Shown: positions 6,672 through 15,654 of the stretch, piece after piece | Position numbering within the stretch: position 1 is the stretch's first letter | How the letters are laid out: each line of letters opens with the position of its first letter | Made by a program: the position numbers and the translations under genes | DNA from: Fen-1308 sp035319125 | GTDB lineage: Bacteria; Nitrospirota; Thermodesulfovibrionia; Thermodesulfovibrionales; Dissulfurispiraceae | Direction: 5' to 3' | DNA length: 36,026 bases | Assembly (NCBI GenBank): GCA_035319125.1 | Contig: DATHDG010000033.1 | Coordinates: 1-36,026, forward strand | Notes under the pieces: generated by a model | The model's database searches: none | Seen by the model: only the letters and a program-made list of their open reading frames with translations | Told to the model about the DNA's origin: nothing

Positions 6672-7859
6672 ATGCTGAGGAAGCCCTTGCTGCTTAAGAT
6701 TTTCGATGCAGCCAACATGCAGCGCTGGAATGACAAGATACGCCCCGTAGAACTGCGCGAGCTGGACAAGCAGGCGCATAAGATGGTCATTGCGTATCTC
6801 ATCGGCAAGTTCGAAGAGGACCAGGATGAGTTCGACTGGATAGAGGTGATCGAGGGCGGTCTTTTCGAGTTCCTGCAGCGTCTTATCGTAACCGATTTAA
6901 AACCTCAGATCTTTTACGAGATAAAAAAGGATGACAAAAGGTACGCCCAACTTAACAAATGGGTATATGAGCAGCTTGAACACCTTATATCTCCGCTTGG
7001 CGATAATTTCTGCAGAAGATTCAGGGATTATTTCGCCGATGCGCATGAAACGCTTTGCAAACGAATCCTCGGCGCGGCACATTTTTATGCGACCAAATGG
7101 GAATTTGATATCATCGAAAGAACCAATCCAAACGGTTACGAAATACCAAAAATAAAGAAGGATCTCCAGGAAAAACAGGAGAAGTACTACGATCTCAAGG
7201 GAATGCAGCAGATAGCGCTTTACCCTAAGTTTCGCGATTTCATTGATCTATGCGGAGAACTGCGTTTTCAACTTCGTTGGAGCCATATCAACCGCGTACC
7301 CAAAACCTCAGTGCTCGGCCACATGCTTATAGTTGCCATATTCTCCTATCTCTTTTCCTGTGAAATAGATGCCTGCCGCAAAAGACGGGTTAATAACTAT
7401 TTTTCAGGGCTTTTTCATGATTTTCCGGAAGTGCTGACAAGGGATATTATTTCGCCTGTTAAAAGGTCAATCGCCGGCCTTGAGGAACTAGTCAAGGAGT
7501 ACGAACGTGATCAGATGGAAAAAGAGGTTTATGGCCTTATTCCTGAAGCATGGCACGGTGAGATGAGAATGTTCACTGAGGATGAATTTAGTTGCATCGT
7601 AACAATTGACGGGATGAAGAAAAAAACCACTTCAGAAGAAATCAATGATAAGTATAATAGCGATGATTACAACCCGCGCGATGGCGAACTTTTAAAGGCA
7701 ACTGATGAACTTGCTGCGTTCATAGAAGCATACATGGCTCTTGGAAACGGCCTGGCGTCGCAAGACCTGCAGGATGCCAAAAACAGGCTGATGGAAAAAT
7801 ATAAACAGAAAGTGATCGCAGGCATAAAGTTTGGCGAACTTTACGCTGATTTTATGTAG
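6672..7859 (+). CDS. HD-domain phosphohydrolase-like protein
   Basis: A 395-residue soluble protein. The central part has the metal-binding histidine/aspartate pattern of the HD superfamily: His in RWSHINR and LGHML (about 211 and 222) and the diagnostic His249-Asp250 in GLFHDFPEVL. It resembles the YfbR/COG1896 group of nucleotide phosphohydrolases but is about twice as long, with an N-terminal all-helical region of about 200 residues that I cannot assign. The substrate is unknown; (deoxy)nucleotides are a family-based guess. An AGAGG lies about seven bases before the ATG. It is probably the second gene of an operon with the TPR/metallopeptidase upstream. Confidence 0.8.
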   Translation: MLRKPLLLKIFDAANMQRWNDKIRPVELRELDKQAHKMVIAYLIGKFEEDQDEFDWIEVIEGGLFEFLQRLIVTDLKPQIFYEIKKDDKRYAQLNKWVYEQLEHLISPLGDNFCRRFRDYFADAHETLCKRILGAAHFYATKWEFDIIERTNPNGYEIPKIKKDLQEKQEKYYDLKGMQQIALYPKFRDFIDLCGELRFQLRWSHINRVPKTSVLGHMLIVAIFSYLFSCEIDACRKRRVNNYFSGLFHDFPEVLTRDIISPVKRSIAGLEELVKEYERDQMEKEVYGLIPEAWHGEMRMFTEDEFSCIVTIDGMKKKTTSEEINDKYNSDDYNPRDGELLKATDELAAFIEAYMALGNGLASQDLQDAKNRLMEKYKQKVIAGIKFGELYADFM

Positions 7860-7899
7860 TCACCGTAAAACCGGTTTGACGATTACCGCTCTGCCGGCA

Positions 7900-7961
7900 A
7901 AATTATGAAGATAATTTCATCAATAGTTAATCTAAATTTAATTGTTGTAATTTAAATTAAC
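7900..7961. repeat. Two AT-rich inverted repeats downstream of the HD gene
   Basis: Region 7900-7917 is AAATTAT-GAAG-ATAATTT (7-bp stem). Region 7926-7961 has 13-base arms matching at 12 positions (GTTAATCTAAATT against AATTTAAATTAAC) around a ten-base loop. The low GC content makes them poor terminators by themselves; an operator or a 3'-end processing structure is possible. The rest of 7860-8117 shows no gene. Confidence 0.45.
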
Positions 7962-8117
7962 AGGTGGTTTTTCATATTCGTATTTTCTTGATTCAGCCAC
8001 TCATTGAGCATTCCTAAGATAGTTACTGAGATCCCGGCTCTCCGGAAAATGGAATGCTGCAGACAAAGCAATCTCCATTCCCGTATTAAGAATATTGATG
8101 AGAGGAGATTCTGAAAG

Positions 8118-8318
8118 ATGGTCATTGCACTGAACGATGCCTGGAAACAGTTTGAGAACTACGCCAAAGGCAAGGGTTATAATCAGAAAATATTAGGCTC
8201 ATATATCCTTTGTAATGAAGAAGGCCAAAAAGTAAAACTGATATCCGTCAGAATGAGCAGCCGCAAGCTGGTCATCTGGGAGGATAACAAAGGTTATTAC
8301 GAAATGGATCTTGAATAG
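8118..8318 (+). CDS. Small hypothetical protein (66 aa)
   Basis: I do not recognise this 66-residue protein. It is polar, near neutral and has no membrane segment or cysteine cluster. The first half looks helical (NDAWKQFENYAKGKGYN) and the second half is strand-like (GQKVKLISVRMSSRKLVIWEDNKGYYEMDLE), as in small beta-sheet folds. AGAGGAG lies about ten bases before the ATG, a slightly long but usable spacing. It stands alone between the HD gene and msrA. The balanced composition and ribosome binding site favour a real gene; a spurious ORF cannot be excluded. Confidence 0.55.
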   Translation: MVIALNDAWKQFENYAKGKGYNQKILGSYILCNEEGQKVKLISVRMSSRKLVIWEDNKGYYEMDLE

Positions 8319-8437
8319 CTAGACTGCGTCCGGCGTAGCTCATATAAAATACACCATTTGGAAGTGATCTTTACTTCTGATAACCTTTAATCGGGCATGT
8401 TGAGATTTATTATATGGCTGCCGGATGGAGGACGCAA

Positions 8438-9043
8438 ATGAAAACACTTGTTTTAGCTCTATCAGCACTTCCTCTTTTCCTGACGGCGATTTCATCACTA
8501 GCCGGTACTGCTCTTGAGAAAGCAACTTTTGCCGGTGGCTGTTTTTGGTGCATGGAACACCCCTTTGACCAGCTGCCCGGCGTGGTCTCGGTAACATCAG
8601 GATATACGGGTGGCCACAAGGCGAACCCGACTTACAAGGAAGTCTCCGCAGGAGGTACAGGTCATGCAGAATCTGTTCAGATTATCTTTGATCCTTCTAA
8701 GATAAGCTACGAAAAATTGCTCGAAGTTTATTGGCACAATATCGACCCAACTACAGTCGACCGACAGTTTTGTGATTCAGGCCGTCAATATAGAAGTGCA
8801 ATTTTCTATCATAATGATGAACAAAAAAGACTGGCTCTGCAATCAAAGGAACAGTTAGAGAAAACAAAGCCGTTCACAGGTGCAATAGTAACTGAAGTCG
8901 TCGCAGCTTCTGAGTTCTATCCTGCGGAAGAGTATCACCAGCATTATTACAAGAAGAATCCGATTCGCTACAGGTTTTATAGGACGACCTGTGGCCGGGA
9001 CATACGACTGAAAGAACTTTGGGGCGATACAGCCGGTCATTGA
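8438..9043 (+). CDS. msrA: Exported peptide methionine sulfoxide reductase MsrA
   Basis: A 201-residue enzyme that reduces methionine-S-sulfoxide in oxidised proteins. The catalytic motif GCFWCME places the active Cys at 35. The family signatures YTGGHKANPTYKEVS, GHAESVQI and YHQHYY follow, and a C-terminal Cys185 in TTCGRDIRLKELWG is a likely resolving cysteine. Residues 1-22 form a hydrophobic signal peptide, so the enzyme probably acts in the periplasm; any reductant partner is not in this window. The open frame reaches an ATG at 8414, but GGAGG stands nine bases before the ATG at 8438 and the signal peptide begins there, so I start at 8438. No msrB is adjacent. Confidence 0.93.
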   Translation: MKTLVLALSALPLFLTAISSLAGTALEKATFAGGCFWCMEHPFDQLPGVVSVTSGYTGGHKANPTYKEVSAGGTGHAESVQIIFDPSKISYEKLLEVYWHNIDPTTVDRQFCDSGRQYRSAIFYHNDEQKRLALQSKEQLEKTKPFTGAIVTEVVAASEFYPAEEYHQHYYKKNPIRYRFYRTTCGRDIRLKELWGDTAGH

Positions 9044-9227
9044 GATACAGCCTGTTAAACTAATAATTCATGTTAATATCAGGCACTCATCATTTGCCAG
9101 CCGTCAGATTCATCATCCTTCTCATATAATCGATGAAGATCCATTTATCAAAAAAGCAATCCATGCTAACACGAATGCCTGTTAACTTCAGAAAAGTTAA
9201 GGAGCTTAATAAGTTATAATTATTGTC

Positions 9228-10061
9228 GTGATGTTGGTTCACATAAAGACCTTTCTTAGACTCTTCGGAAGAAGCATTGCTGATTTTTTTAGAGACAGCG
9301 GCTTTATGTTATCCGCTTCAATATCCTATTTTTCAATGATGGCAGTTCTTCCTTTTTGTCTCTTTCTGGTAGCCATTTTTACTTATGTCGTTGGTCATGA
9401 TGAAGCCTTTTTCAAATACTTCGCAGCAAAACTGGTAAACTTCTTCCCTAAAGCCGCCCAGAACATTGCAAAAGAACTGAGAGACGCACTGTCGTACAAG
9501 GGCATCGGCACATTCACCTTTGCTATTTACGGTCTTCTCTCATATCAGTTGTATTCTTCTTTGGAGTCGTCGATCAACGCAGTCTTCAAAATAAAAGATA
9601 GGCGCTCCTTTATCAGCCATCTGATCATATCTCTCTTCCTGATTACAATGCTGATCTTTTTTTTCCTTCTTTCATTTCTTGCGTCATCGGCCATATCTGT
9701 ATTGGATTCTCTGCGTGATGATCTTCCCGTCATTGAGATTCATGCTATAACTGCATTTATTATCAAATATCTTGTTCCGTTCATATTGGCCTTCTTCACA
9801 ATTGCCATTTTATACCTGATTCTGCCGAAAAGACGGATCAGATGGCGCAATGCGCTTACCGGAGCCCTGACAGCAACCGTTTTTCTGGAAGCGGCAAAAT
9901 ATATTTTCACTTTTTATGTAGTCAAGGTGGTAAGGCTAGGAGCAGTCTACGGTCCGCTTTCGGCTTTTATTATATTCCTGCTCTGGGTCTTCTATTCTTC
10001 ATGCATATTCCTCATCGGGGCGGAGATTGTACACAATCTCGAAACAAGCAGAAAGAAATGA
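9228..10061 (+). CDS. YihY/virulence factor BrkB family membrane protein
   Basis: A 277-residue integral membrane protein with about six hydrophobic segments and the conserved family features: an amphipathic N-terminus, SASISYFSMMAVLPF near residue 30, the middle LILPKRRIRWRNALTGALTA segment near 190-210, and YGPLSAFIIFLLWVFYSSCIFLIGAEI near the end. Proteins of this family were once called RNase BN, but that was a misassignment; their role is poorly defined and possibly transport or envelope-related. The start is GTG at 9228 or ATG at 9231. AAGGAG lies about 25 bases upstream, too far to help. It converges on purB with 12 bases between the stops. Confidence 0.9.
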   Translation: MMLVHIKTFLRLFGRSIADFFRDSGFMLSASISYFSMMAVLPFCLFLVAIFTYVVGHDEAFFKYFAAKLVNFFPKAAQNIAKELRDALSYKGIGTFTFAIYGLLSYQLYSSLESSINAVFKIKDRRSFISHLIISLFLITMLIFFFLLSFLASSAISVLDSLRDDLPVIEIHAITAFIIKYLVPFILAFFTIAILYLILPKRRIRWRNALTGALTATVFLEAAKYIFTFYVVKVVRLGAVYGPLSAFIIFLLWVFYSSCIFLIGAEIVHNLETSRKK

Positions 10062-10073
10062 AGATTATCCTCT

Positions 10074-11369
10074 TCAAACCCCAAAGACTCTGCCGAAAAT
10101 ATAATCGATATTCCTGAGATAGTAATCCAGATCGAATATTGCTCTGATTTCACCCTCGGAAAGATAACTCATAATGTCCTCATCCTGTAAAAGCAGCTCC
10201 ATGAATCCGGTCCCTTTGCTCCAACTGTTCATCGCGTTCCTTTGTACAATCAGATATGCATCTTCGCGAACCATCCCCTTGTCTATAAGGGCAAGCAGCA
10301 CTCTCTGGGAGTTATAAAGTCCATAACTCTTTTCCATGTTGGACTTCATTCTATCCGGGTAGATATGCATGTCTTTTACAATGCCCTGTAGTCTGTGCAG
10401 CATGTAGTCGACAAGTATCGTACTGTCAGGGATGATTACCCTTTCCACTGACGAATGGGAAATATCCCTTTCATGCCATAAAGCAATATTCTCAAGCGCT
10501 GCAATAGCATTGGCCCGGACGATCCTGGCAAGACCGGTAAGGTTTTCCGATCCAATTGGATTCCGCTTGTGCGGCATAGCCGATGATCCTTTTTGACCGG
10601 CTGTAAACGGCTCTTCCGCCTCCAGAACCTCGGTTCTCTGGAGATGCCTTATCTCAACAGCTATTTTCTCTATGATACCTGCCACCAGCGCAAGTGCAGC
10701 CATGTACTCGGCATGGCGGTCGCGCTGGATGATCTGAGTAGCAACTAGTTCGGGTAAGAGACAAAGTTTTTTACAAACGATTTCTTCTATGTTCGGCGGC
10801 AGATTAGAGAATGTACCAACAGCGCCGGACACTTTGCCGACGCTGATCACTGCACGAGCTCGTTCGATGCGCGCGACACATCTCTTGGCATCCTCGTACC
10901 AAAGCACGAATTTAAGGCCGAAAGTCATCGGTTCGGCATGAATGCCGTGGCTCCTTCCCATGCACGGCACATTCTTATATTTGTAAGCCTGAATTTTAAA
11001 TATTTCCATGATTTCATTTAAATCATGAATAATCCGGTCTGCAGCTTCGCGCATAAGCAGCGATAGCGCAGTATCCACGACGTCAGATGATGTAAGCCCT
11101 TTATGTATGAACCTGGATTCGGGGCCTACAAATTCGGCAACTGACGTTAGAAACGAAATGACGTCATGCTTGACCGTCTTTTCGATTTCATCAATTCTGG
11201 CGACGCTGAAGTTTGCCTTTTGTTTTATAAGTGTCAATACATCATAAGGTATTTCACCAAGCTCAGCCCAGGCCTCGCAAACAGCTATCTCTACTTCAAG
11301 CCACTTCCTGAATTTATTTTCCGGCTCCCACAATGCACCCATCTCCGGCCGCGTGTATCGCGATATCAT
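10074..11369 (-). CDS. purB: Adenylosuccinate lyase
   Basis: A 431-residue enzyme of the fumarase/aspartase superfamily. It splits SAICAR to AICAR and adenylosuccinate to AMP, both releasing fumarate, in purine synthesis. The signature loop SSAMPHKRNPIGSENL is present, as are the TSSDVVDTA and GRSHGIHAEP segments that build the active site from three subunits. The length is typical of the short (Bacillus/Thermotoga-like) PurB form. The ATG follows GGAGG with four bases between. It is the last gene of the operon starting at trpB; its start lies 15 bases after the truB stop. Confidence 0.96.
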   Translation of the reverse strand: MISRYTRPEMGALWEPENKFRKWLEVEIAVCEAWAELGEIPYDVLTLIKQKANFSVARIDEIEKTVKHDVISFLTSVAEFVGPESRFIHKGLTSSDVVDTALSLLMREAADRIIHDLNEIMEIFKIQAYKYKNVPCMGRSHGIHAEPMTFGLKFVLWYEDAKRCVARIERARAVISVGKVSGAVGTFSNLPPNIEEIVCKKLCLLPELVATQIIQRDRHAEYMAALALVAGIIEKIAVEIRHLQRTEVLEAEEPFTAGQKGSSAMPHKRNPIGSENLTGLARIVRANAIAALENIALWHERDISHSSVERVIIPDSTILVDYMLHRLQGIVKDMHIYPDRMKSNMEKSYGLYNSQRVLLALIDKGMVREDAYLIVQRNAMNSWSKGTGFMELLLQDEDIMSYLSEGEIRAIFDLDYYLRNIDYIFGRVFGV

Positions 11370-11384
11370 GATGCCTCCATTTGC

Positions 11385-12257
11385 TTATAAAAAGAGTAGA
11401 CGCTTTATTCTAATAAAGTCTTTTGCGACTTTTCCAATGCCAACAATCCTGCCTCTCTCATCCTTTAAACGCACAGGACTGCCGGGCATCATCAGGACGT
11501 CCGGCAATAATGATAATGGCAGCGGATTCCCGTTCATCGCTCTTTTCAGCAATTCGCCCCCAATGGTCAATTCCGGCAGATAGCTAAGCACCGCATCTAC
11601 AGAATACACTGCTTCAATTTTATGAGGAAGCTCGGCGATCTTCGCGGCGCTTTCAATACAAAAAGGACCGACTTTAGTTCTTAAAAGCCTGATGACATGT
11701 GCCCCAACGCCTAATGCATCCCCAATATCATTACATATGGACCGAATGTATGTCCCTTTTGAGCAGACAACTTTAATTGTAAATAAGGGCGGCGAAAAAT
11801 CCAGCAGTTCTATTGCATCTACTCTTATCCTTCGCGGTTTTCTCTCGACTTCAATGCCTTTACGAGCCAGCTTATAGAGAGGCTGCCCCGAAACCTTCAG
11901 TGCGCAATACATCGGAGGCAGTTGTTCTATATCTCCAATAAATCCGCGCAACACTCTCTCGATGTCTAAAGTTGATACCGTTGCCGCATCGGCTGTCCTT
12001 ACTATTCTGCCTTCAGCGTCAAATGTGTCAGTAGATTCGCCGAGCTTAGCGGTTGCAATATATTCCTTATCAAGCGACTCGACAAAAGAGGCGATTTTAG
12101 TTGCTTCATTGAGACAAACCAACATGACACCACTTGCCATCGGATCCAATGTTCCCGTATGGCCTGCCCGGCGCACTTTGAATGCTTTCTTCACAGCTGT
12201 GACCGCGCTCTGGGATGTAACCCCCACTTCCTTGTTAAGATTCGCAACAACATTCAT
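11385..12257 (-). CDS. truB: tRNA pseudouridine(55) synthase
   Basis: A 290-residue enzyme that converts U55 in the T-loop of tRNAs to pseudouridine. The catalytic Asp lies in GHTGTLDPMASGVM, near residue 38. Further family marks are KEYIATAKLGESTDTFDAEG, the QLPPMYCALKVSGQPLYKLARKG segment (read as two pieces) and KGTYIRSICNDIG, followed by a short C-terminal PUA-like part. The start ATG shares its A with the lptD stop (TGATG), so translation of the two is probably coupled although the functions are unrelated. Confidence 0.95.
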   Translation of the reverse strand: MNVVANLNKEVGVTSQSAVTAVKKAFKVRRAGHTGTLDPMASGVMLVCLNEATKIASFVESLDKEYIATAKLGESTDTFDAEGRIVRTADAATVSTLDIERVLRGFIGDIEQLPPMYCALKVSGQPLYKLARKGIEVERKPRRIRVDAIELLDFSPPLFTIKVVCSKGTYIRSICNDIGDALGVGAHVIRLLRTKVGPFCIESAAKIAELPHKIEAVYSVDAVLSYLPELTIGGELLKRAMNGNPLPLSLLPDVLMMPGSPVRLKDERGRIVGIGKVAKDFIRIKRLLFL

Positions 12258-14323
12258 CAGAATTTGAACGACCCGAGTCCCCTTAACTCTAACATCAGCA
12301 GGTAGGAATAATCAGCAGGCCTGAACTGGTCAGATGGTCTTCTTGTAATCACGAAATCTGCGGTCCAGCATTGTTTCTTGTAGGTTGCCTTAATTGACAG
12401 ATCCCGAAGCCCGGGCCCTTTAGCATCGTAGCCTGAAGAAAAAGTAAATGTCCAATATTTATCGATTGGAGCAGTAATTCCAAGGGTATAAAGCATCAGG
12501 TCATCAACTCTCGAGTAACGTTCGCCGAGACCAAGAGTTATATCCCTGAATATTTTAAAGTTGAACCCGGAGTTAAGATTGTTAATACGTTTTTCTATCA
12601 TGTCGTATGAAACATCAAATGTAAAATTTACCGGAAGCGCAGGGCCGGCAACTGCTCCCTCAAGCTTAGTCGGCTGAAGGTGATGGTTGGTAGGAAGAAC
12701 TGCAATACCGTCTGCAATTGAGTTAAAATTGTCCACTAATATATTAGAATTATTGGAATTGAAATCATACGGCTGTGAAAGCCGCAGTGACACCTCAAGG
12801 TTCTTAAAAACAAGCTTGTTGTACAAAACAAACGACAGCACCGTTGTCTTTGCAGGCAGCTCTGTCGAATCGAATAGTGGAAGAACCTTTGCAGACGGTA
12901 TATAATTGAACTCAAATGCCGGCTCTACGATGTGCTGAAATGAGCCGTAATTCTTAACAAATCGCGTCTGAGCCTGTGCACTATACTGGAACATCTCCCG
13001 ATGAGGCGAAGATCCAAACCCCTCGGAGTCATTAAGATTATACGCTGTCTCCCGAATAGATACAGTTTGTGTCAGACGAATGCTGTCACCAATAGAATAT
13101 GACAACTCGGGCTTGATATCCACCCGCTGGCCATGAGGCTCCTGGCTGCGATAGAAATTAGCAGCGTTAGCGGATAGTGTGAATATCAATGGGCCGACTG
13201 CCGTAGGATTAACAACATAGCCCAATTCGGGCAGCTTCTGCGGAACATGCTCTGTAACACCTTCGCGAAGGTTTACCCAGTACTGACTGAGAAAATACAG
13301 ACGCGAATTGTTCAATGGAACGGATACTTCTGCAGAGGATTGTAAGAAGCGGCTTATGCTGGATTTGAAGTCCTTGGGATATTCCTTATAGAATTCCTCA
13401 TCATTAATATAATTGATGTCCAGAAATGCTTTAATATTTCCCAGCGAATACTTATCGGATGCCTTTAACTCAAAAAAATCTTTGTGCAGCTTGGCATCCC
13501 TTATATGATATCCATACCATTTCCCCTCATGGTTGAAGTCCAGAAAACGGTATTCCACCCCAGTTCCGATTCCTCTTTTGCTGTAATAATCTATATCGAC
13601 AGTTGCGTCTTTATTTTCGTCGATCGCCCAGAAAAATGACGGGCTAAACCGTATACCCTTACTGGAACTTGTCCCGACAGCAGGGATCAGAAATCCTGTC
13701 TCTCGACCACTACCTACAGGAGCAGAAAAAAATGGAGAATACAGGACAGGAACATCCTTTACGCGATATGTGGCATCCTTAGCTGTCATTCTACTTCCAA
13801 CAACTATATCTGCATCGTGTCCTTTGAAACACCAATCCGGTTCCTGCGAAGCAGGAATATCAGAAAAGGTGAGCACCTTGGCAGAGCGGTATGACTCAGA
13901 ATCACATGTAGTAAAATATACTGTCTTGGCGTAATAGTGGCTCTCTCCAAGCTTCTTCATATTGATGCCGCGGATCCAGTACTCATCCTTCTTGAAATAA
14001 ATTACAGCATTATTGAGCTTGCCGGTTTTATCATCCAGATTAAATTCTGCCTCTTCTGTATTGATAAGATAATCCTTGTCATCAATAGTGACATGCCCCG
14101 TAAGGTCTGCGTCGCCGGTCTCCGCAAAATAGACAGCTTCGTCGGCCGTCACAAGAGTACTGTCTTTGACAATCTTGACATTACCTACTGCTACATATCT
14201 CTGCTCATCCTTGAAGTACTCCAGATTATCGGCAGTTATAGTGGCTCCAAGGGCAACGCCTGTCAAAATAAGCAAACAAGCCGATGCGCATACAATACTA
14301 AACTGTAGAGAGGAAAACTTCAT
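12257..14323 (-). CDS. lptD: LPS-assembly outer membrane protein LptD
   Basis: A 688-residue outer membrane beta-barrel that inserts lipopolysaccharide into the outer leaflet. It has a signal peptide (1-26, cleavage near ALG-A), an N-terminal OstA/LptA-like beta-jellyroll (about 27-135, ITADNLEYFKDEQRYVAVGN), and a barrel of alternating strands with many aromatic residues to the C-terminus (GSFKF). Cysteines lie between the jellyroll and barrel (TTCDSES, DWCFKG) and near the C-terminus (KKQCWTAD), consistent with the disulphides that tie the two domains in E. coli LptD. It is shorter than the E. coli protein (about 780). It overlaps folC upstream by four bases and truB downstream by one. The partner lptE is not in this window. 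Confidence 0.93.
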   Translation of the reverse strand: MKFSSLQFSIVCASACLLILTGVALGATITADNLEYFKDEQRYVAVGNVKIVKDSTLVTADEAVYFAETGDADLTGHVTIDDKDYLINTEEAEFNLDDKTGKLNNAVIYFKKDEYWIRGINMKKLGESHYYAKTVYFTTCDSESYRSAKVLTFSDIPASQEPDWCFKGHDADIVVGSRMTAKDATYRVKDVPVLYSPFFSAPVGSGRETGFLIPAVGTSSSKGIRFSPSFFWAIDENKDATVDIDYYSKRGIGTGVEYRFLDFNHEGKWYGYHIRDAKLHKDFFELKASDKYSLGNIKAFLDINYINDEEFYKEYPKDFKSSISRFLQSSAEVSVPLNNSRLYFLSQYWVNLREGVTEHVPQKLPELGYVVNPTAVGPLIFTLSANAANFYRSQEPHGQRVDIKPELSYSIGDSIRLTQTVSIRETAYNLNDSEGFGSSPHREMFQYSAQAQTRFVKNYGSFQHIVEPAFEFNYIPSAKVLPLFDSTELPAKTTVLSFVLYNKLVFKNLEVSLRLSQPYDFNSNNSNILVDNFNSIADGIAVLPTNHHLQPTKLEGAVAGPALPVNFTFDVSYDMIEKRINNLNSGFNFKIFRDITLGLGERYSRVDDLMLYTLGITAPIDKYWTFTFSSGYDAKGPGLRDLSIKATYKKQCWTADFVITRRPSDQFRPADYSYLLMLELRGLGSFKF

Positions 14324-15654
14324 CTAGCCTCCCTCAAGGTACTAAGCACAGACTTTTCACCCATAATCTCCAGCGCCTCTCCTGCTGTATAGAATGAGCC
14401 CGTTATAATGATCACAGCCGGCATCGCAGCGGAAAGCTTAGCCTGGCGCATCTTTGCCAGAATCAATGCCTCGCTAACTGATCCGCTAACATGCACTTTG
14501 ACAAAGCCTGCGGCACAGGCTATCGCAGCTAGACGCTGCGGTGATTCTGCCCGGCTGTATGCCGGCGATGTAAATACTACTTCTGTTGCAACAGAGAGAA
14601 GCGATTTTACAATATCAGATATATCTTTGTCAGCCATAATCCCGATGATCATAACAATCTTTCGCCCATGCAGATGTTTCGAGACAAAATCTGCAAGCAC
14701 TGCTGCTGCTGCTGCATTATGCGCACCATCTACGATAATAGGCGGATCATTGCAGACAAGCTCCATCCTTCCACGCCAATTAGTCGTCTCCAGGCCAGCC
14801 TTAATATGTTTCGCACTGTCTGCCATCGCGCAATTAAGCGCGACGCATGATGCCTTGATTGCAACGGCCGCATTTTCAGCCTGATACTCTCCGGCAAGAG
14901 GAGTGAACATATTTTCAATCTTAACAGCAGCGTCTGAATAGTCAAACCTTGTGCCTCCGATATCAGATATCCTGACGTTGCTGCTGAAATCTTGACCGAA
15001 TACATTAAGCTTAGCATTCCTTTCAAGAGCAACCGAGGATATGACATCCATCGCTTCCCGCAGTTGTGCCGATGATACCACCGGCACACCATACTTGATG
15101 ATTCCAGCCTTCTCTCCAGCGATCGCAGTTATCGTATTGCCGAGGAATTCATGATGATCATGGTCGATGCGCGTTATAACTGATACAGCCGGAACCACAA
15201 TATTCGTGGCATCCAGTCGCCCTCCCATACCAGTTTCGATGACTGCCCAATCAATTTTTTGCCTGGCAAAATATGAAAAAGCCACGGCGGTTACAACTTC
15301 GAAAAAAGTTGGCGTCAGGTCATCATCAAATGAATCAATCTTGGATCTGATCTCATCAGTCATAACGGCGACTTCAGCTTCAGTTATCTCGGAATTGTTA
15401 ATCCGAACTCGCTCTGTAAAACTGACAAGATGCGGGGAAGTGAAAAGTCCCACCTTATAGCCCCGGGCCATAAGAATGGATGCTGTCATAGCCGAGACAG
15501 ACCCTTTGCCATTAGTTCCGGCTACATGGATGGATTTGAATTCAGTTTGAGGGTTGCCGATCAGAGAAAGTATCTTGCCTGTTTTCTCCAGGCCAAGTTT
15601 TATGCCGTGCTTTTGTAGACCATATAAATAGTCTATAGCTGCACGGTAGCTCAT
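14320..15654 (-). CDS. folC: Dihydrofolate/folylpolyglutamate synthase
   Basis: A 444-residue Mur-ligase-type enzyme that adds glutamate to dihydropteroate and folates using ATP. The P-loop is VAGTNGKGSVSAM (near residues 44-56), followed by the LFTSPHLVSFTERVRIN loop, IETGMGGRLDATNIV, TRIDHDHHEFLG and the second-domain VDGAHNAAAA. This is the classical bifunctional FolC layout. It sits between accD and lptD with four-base overlaps at both ends, which suggests tight translational coupling in the operon. Confidence 0.95.
   Translation of the reverse strand: MSYRAAIDYLYGLQKHGIKLGLEKTGKILSLIGNPQTEFKSIHVAGTNGKGSVSAMTASILMARGYKVGLFTSPHLVSFTERVRINNSEITEAEVAVMTDEIRSKIDSFDDDLTPTFFEVVTAVAFSYFARQKIDWAVIETGMGGRLDATNIVVPAVSVITRIDHDHHEFLGNTITAIAGEKAGIIKYGVPVVSSAQLREAMDVISSVALERNAKLNVFGQDFSSNVRISDIGGTRFDYSDAAVKIENMFTPLAGEYQAENAAVAIKASCVALNCAMADSAKHIKAGLETTNWRGRMELVCNDPPIIVDGAHNAAAAAVLADFVSKHLHGRKIVMIIGIMADKDISDIVKSLLSVATEVVFTSPAYSRAESPQRLAAIACAAGFVKVHVSGSVSEALILAKMRQAKLSAAMPAVIIITGSFYTAGEALEIMGEKSVLSTLREAR

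Noticed and set aside
9182..9220. Possible promoter and leaderless start for the BrkB-family gene (TATAAT at 9215-9220, small inverted repeat TTAACTT/AAGTTAA)
   Set aside because: No acceptable -35, and the start codon itself is uncertain (GTG or ATG), so the case is too weak.
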